DNA of 64,000 nt from Puniceicoccaceae bacterium (GTDB lineage Bacteria > Verrucomicrobiota > Verrucomicrobiia > Opitutales > Coraliomargaritaceae): contig JAKVCM010000059.1 in the NCBI GenBank assembly GCA_022448605.1, positions 1 through 64,000 on the forward strand, read 5' to 3'. The stretch's first letter is position 1, and each line of letters starts with the position of its first letter. The position numbers were made by a program, and so were the translations under genes. Below the pieces are notes generated by a model, which was given only the letters and a program-made list of their open reading frames with translations, had not been told where the DNA came from and did no database searches. Shown piece after piece: positions 63,545-64,000 of the stretch.

Positions 63545-64000
63545 ATGTACACTACTGGTAGCTTTTTTTCGTCCACAATTGGGCGAAAAATACTGATGGC
63601 TTTAACTGGCTTAGTTTTAGTATTTTTTGTTTTGGGCCATATGCTTGGAAACCTTCAAATATTTTTAGGTCCGGATGCGATCAATGCGTATGCGTACAAA
63701 CTTCACGAAGTATTGCCTCCTTCGGCACTATGGGCTGTGCGTTTATTTTTACTTGTTTGCATTACAGTGCATATCTGGATGGCTGTCTTACTCACTATTG
63801 AAAATCGTCGGGCACGTCCTCTAGCATATTTGAAAAAGCGTCCAGTACAAGCAACGTATGCGTCTCGCACGATGCGTATGAGCGGATTCATTTTATTCGC
63901 ATTTATTATTTTTCATATTGCTCACTACACTGTGCGCACAGTGCCTGGAATGCTGTATAATGAGTCTAATGTATTGGATCTAACTAAAGTGCCTTTAGTT
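63545..64000 (+). CDS. sdhC: Succinate dehydrogenase cytochrome b subunit (SdhC), 3' end cut by window
   Basis: The first 152 codons of a cytochrome b558-type succinate dehydrogenase membrane subunit. STIGRKILMALTGLVLVFFV forms helix 1, ending GHMLGNLQIFLGPDAINAYA. H-bearing helices follow, such as LLVCITVHIWMAVLL and FIIFHIAHYTVRTV. These carry heme and quinone and anchor the SdhAB catalytic subunits at the inner membrane. The rest, and presumably sdhA and sdhB, lie beyond 64000. No stop occurs before the window end. Confidence 0.92.
   Translation, partial: MYTTGSFFSSTIGRKILMALTGLVLVFFVLGHMLGNLQIFLGPDAINAYAYKLHEVLPPSALWAVRLFLLVCITVHIWMAVLLTIENRRARPLAYLKKRPVQATYASRTMRMSGFILFAFIIFHIAHYTVRTVPGMLYNESNVLDLTKVPLV

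Overview
The window reads as a chromosomal segment of a Gram-negative (diderm) bacterium. Outer-membrane genes support this: a FadL-type porin, a complete Mla lipid-transport operon, a LolA-like protein, and secG and tatC. My best guess is Verrucomicrobiota, order Opitutales. The basis is a GreA-type factor with a very long N-terminal domain, monomeric isocitrate dehydrogenase, pyruvate phosphate dikinase, an H1-like Lys/Ala-rich protein, a YHYH protein with a sulfatase domain, and almost no Shine-Dalgarno motifs. That placement is inference; no rRNA gene is present. No prophage, CRISPR array, transposase gene or rRNA operon was seen.

Layout. 1-6.5 kb: end of a structured repeat, fadL, a YheT hydrolase/methyltransferase pair, rsmB, and divergently a long GreA-like factor. 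6.8-9.8 kb: tRNA-Thr, then L-fucose isomerase divergent from its likely AraC regulator. 9.8-14.8 kb: dinB, a DUF2288 gene, rpsA, a 0.9 kb non-coding stretch holding a perfect-ended inverted repeat element, and a secreted thioredoxin-like gene. 14.8-20.7 kb: a kinase/response-regulator pair, sufE and ppdK. 20.9-28.5 kb: tatC, secG, a LolA-like gene, a ribbon-helix-helix/H1-tail protein, aspC and icd. 28.6-32.5 kb: accessory genes, including a decayed VapC-type toxin-antitoxin locus broken by a palindromic repeat. 32.5-41.2 kb: M16 peptidase, LysR regulator, yggS, aroE, prepilin peptidase and a ClC channel. Two tRNAs (Tyr, Gly) follow at 41.3-41.6 kb.

From about 41.6 kb to the end the DNA is clearly more AT-rich, yet it holds core genes: mlaEFDCA, a second sufE, eno, purU, carB, ridA, gltP, rsmA, trpC, pyrG and the start of sdhC. 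The second sufE is about 79% identical to the first at the protein level. The window therefore joins two compositional regimes, which could mean large-scale transfer or an assembly join.

The most unusual system is at 56.4-61.6 kb. A secreted YHYH-domain protein fused to a Cys-type sulfatase overlaps by 4 nt a secreted protein that fuses an MbnP-like copper-protein domain to an MbnH-like di-heme cytochrome. I infer a translationally coupled envelope metal/redox module with a sulfatase activity. Other points of note are a repeat family with compensatory base changes in two hairpins, charged low-complexity tails on PPDK, TatC and SecG, and a terminator-like hairpin directly before the aspC start.
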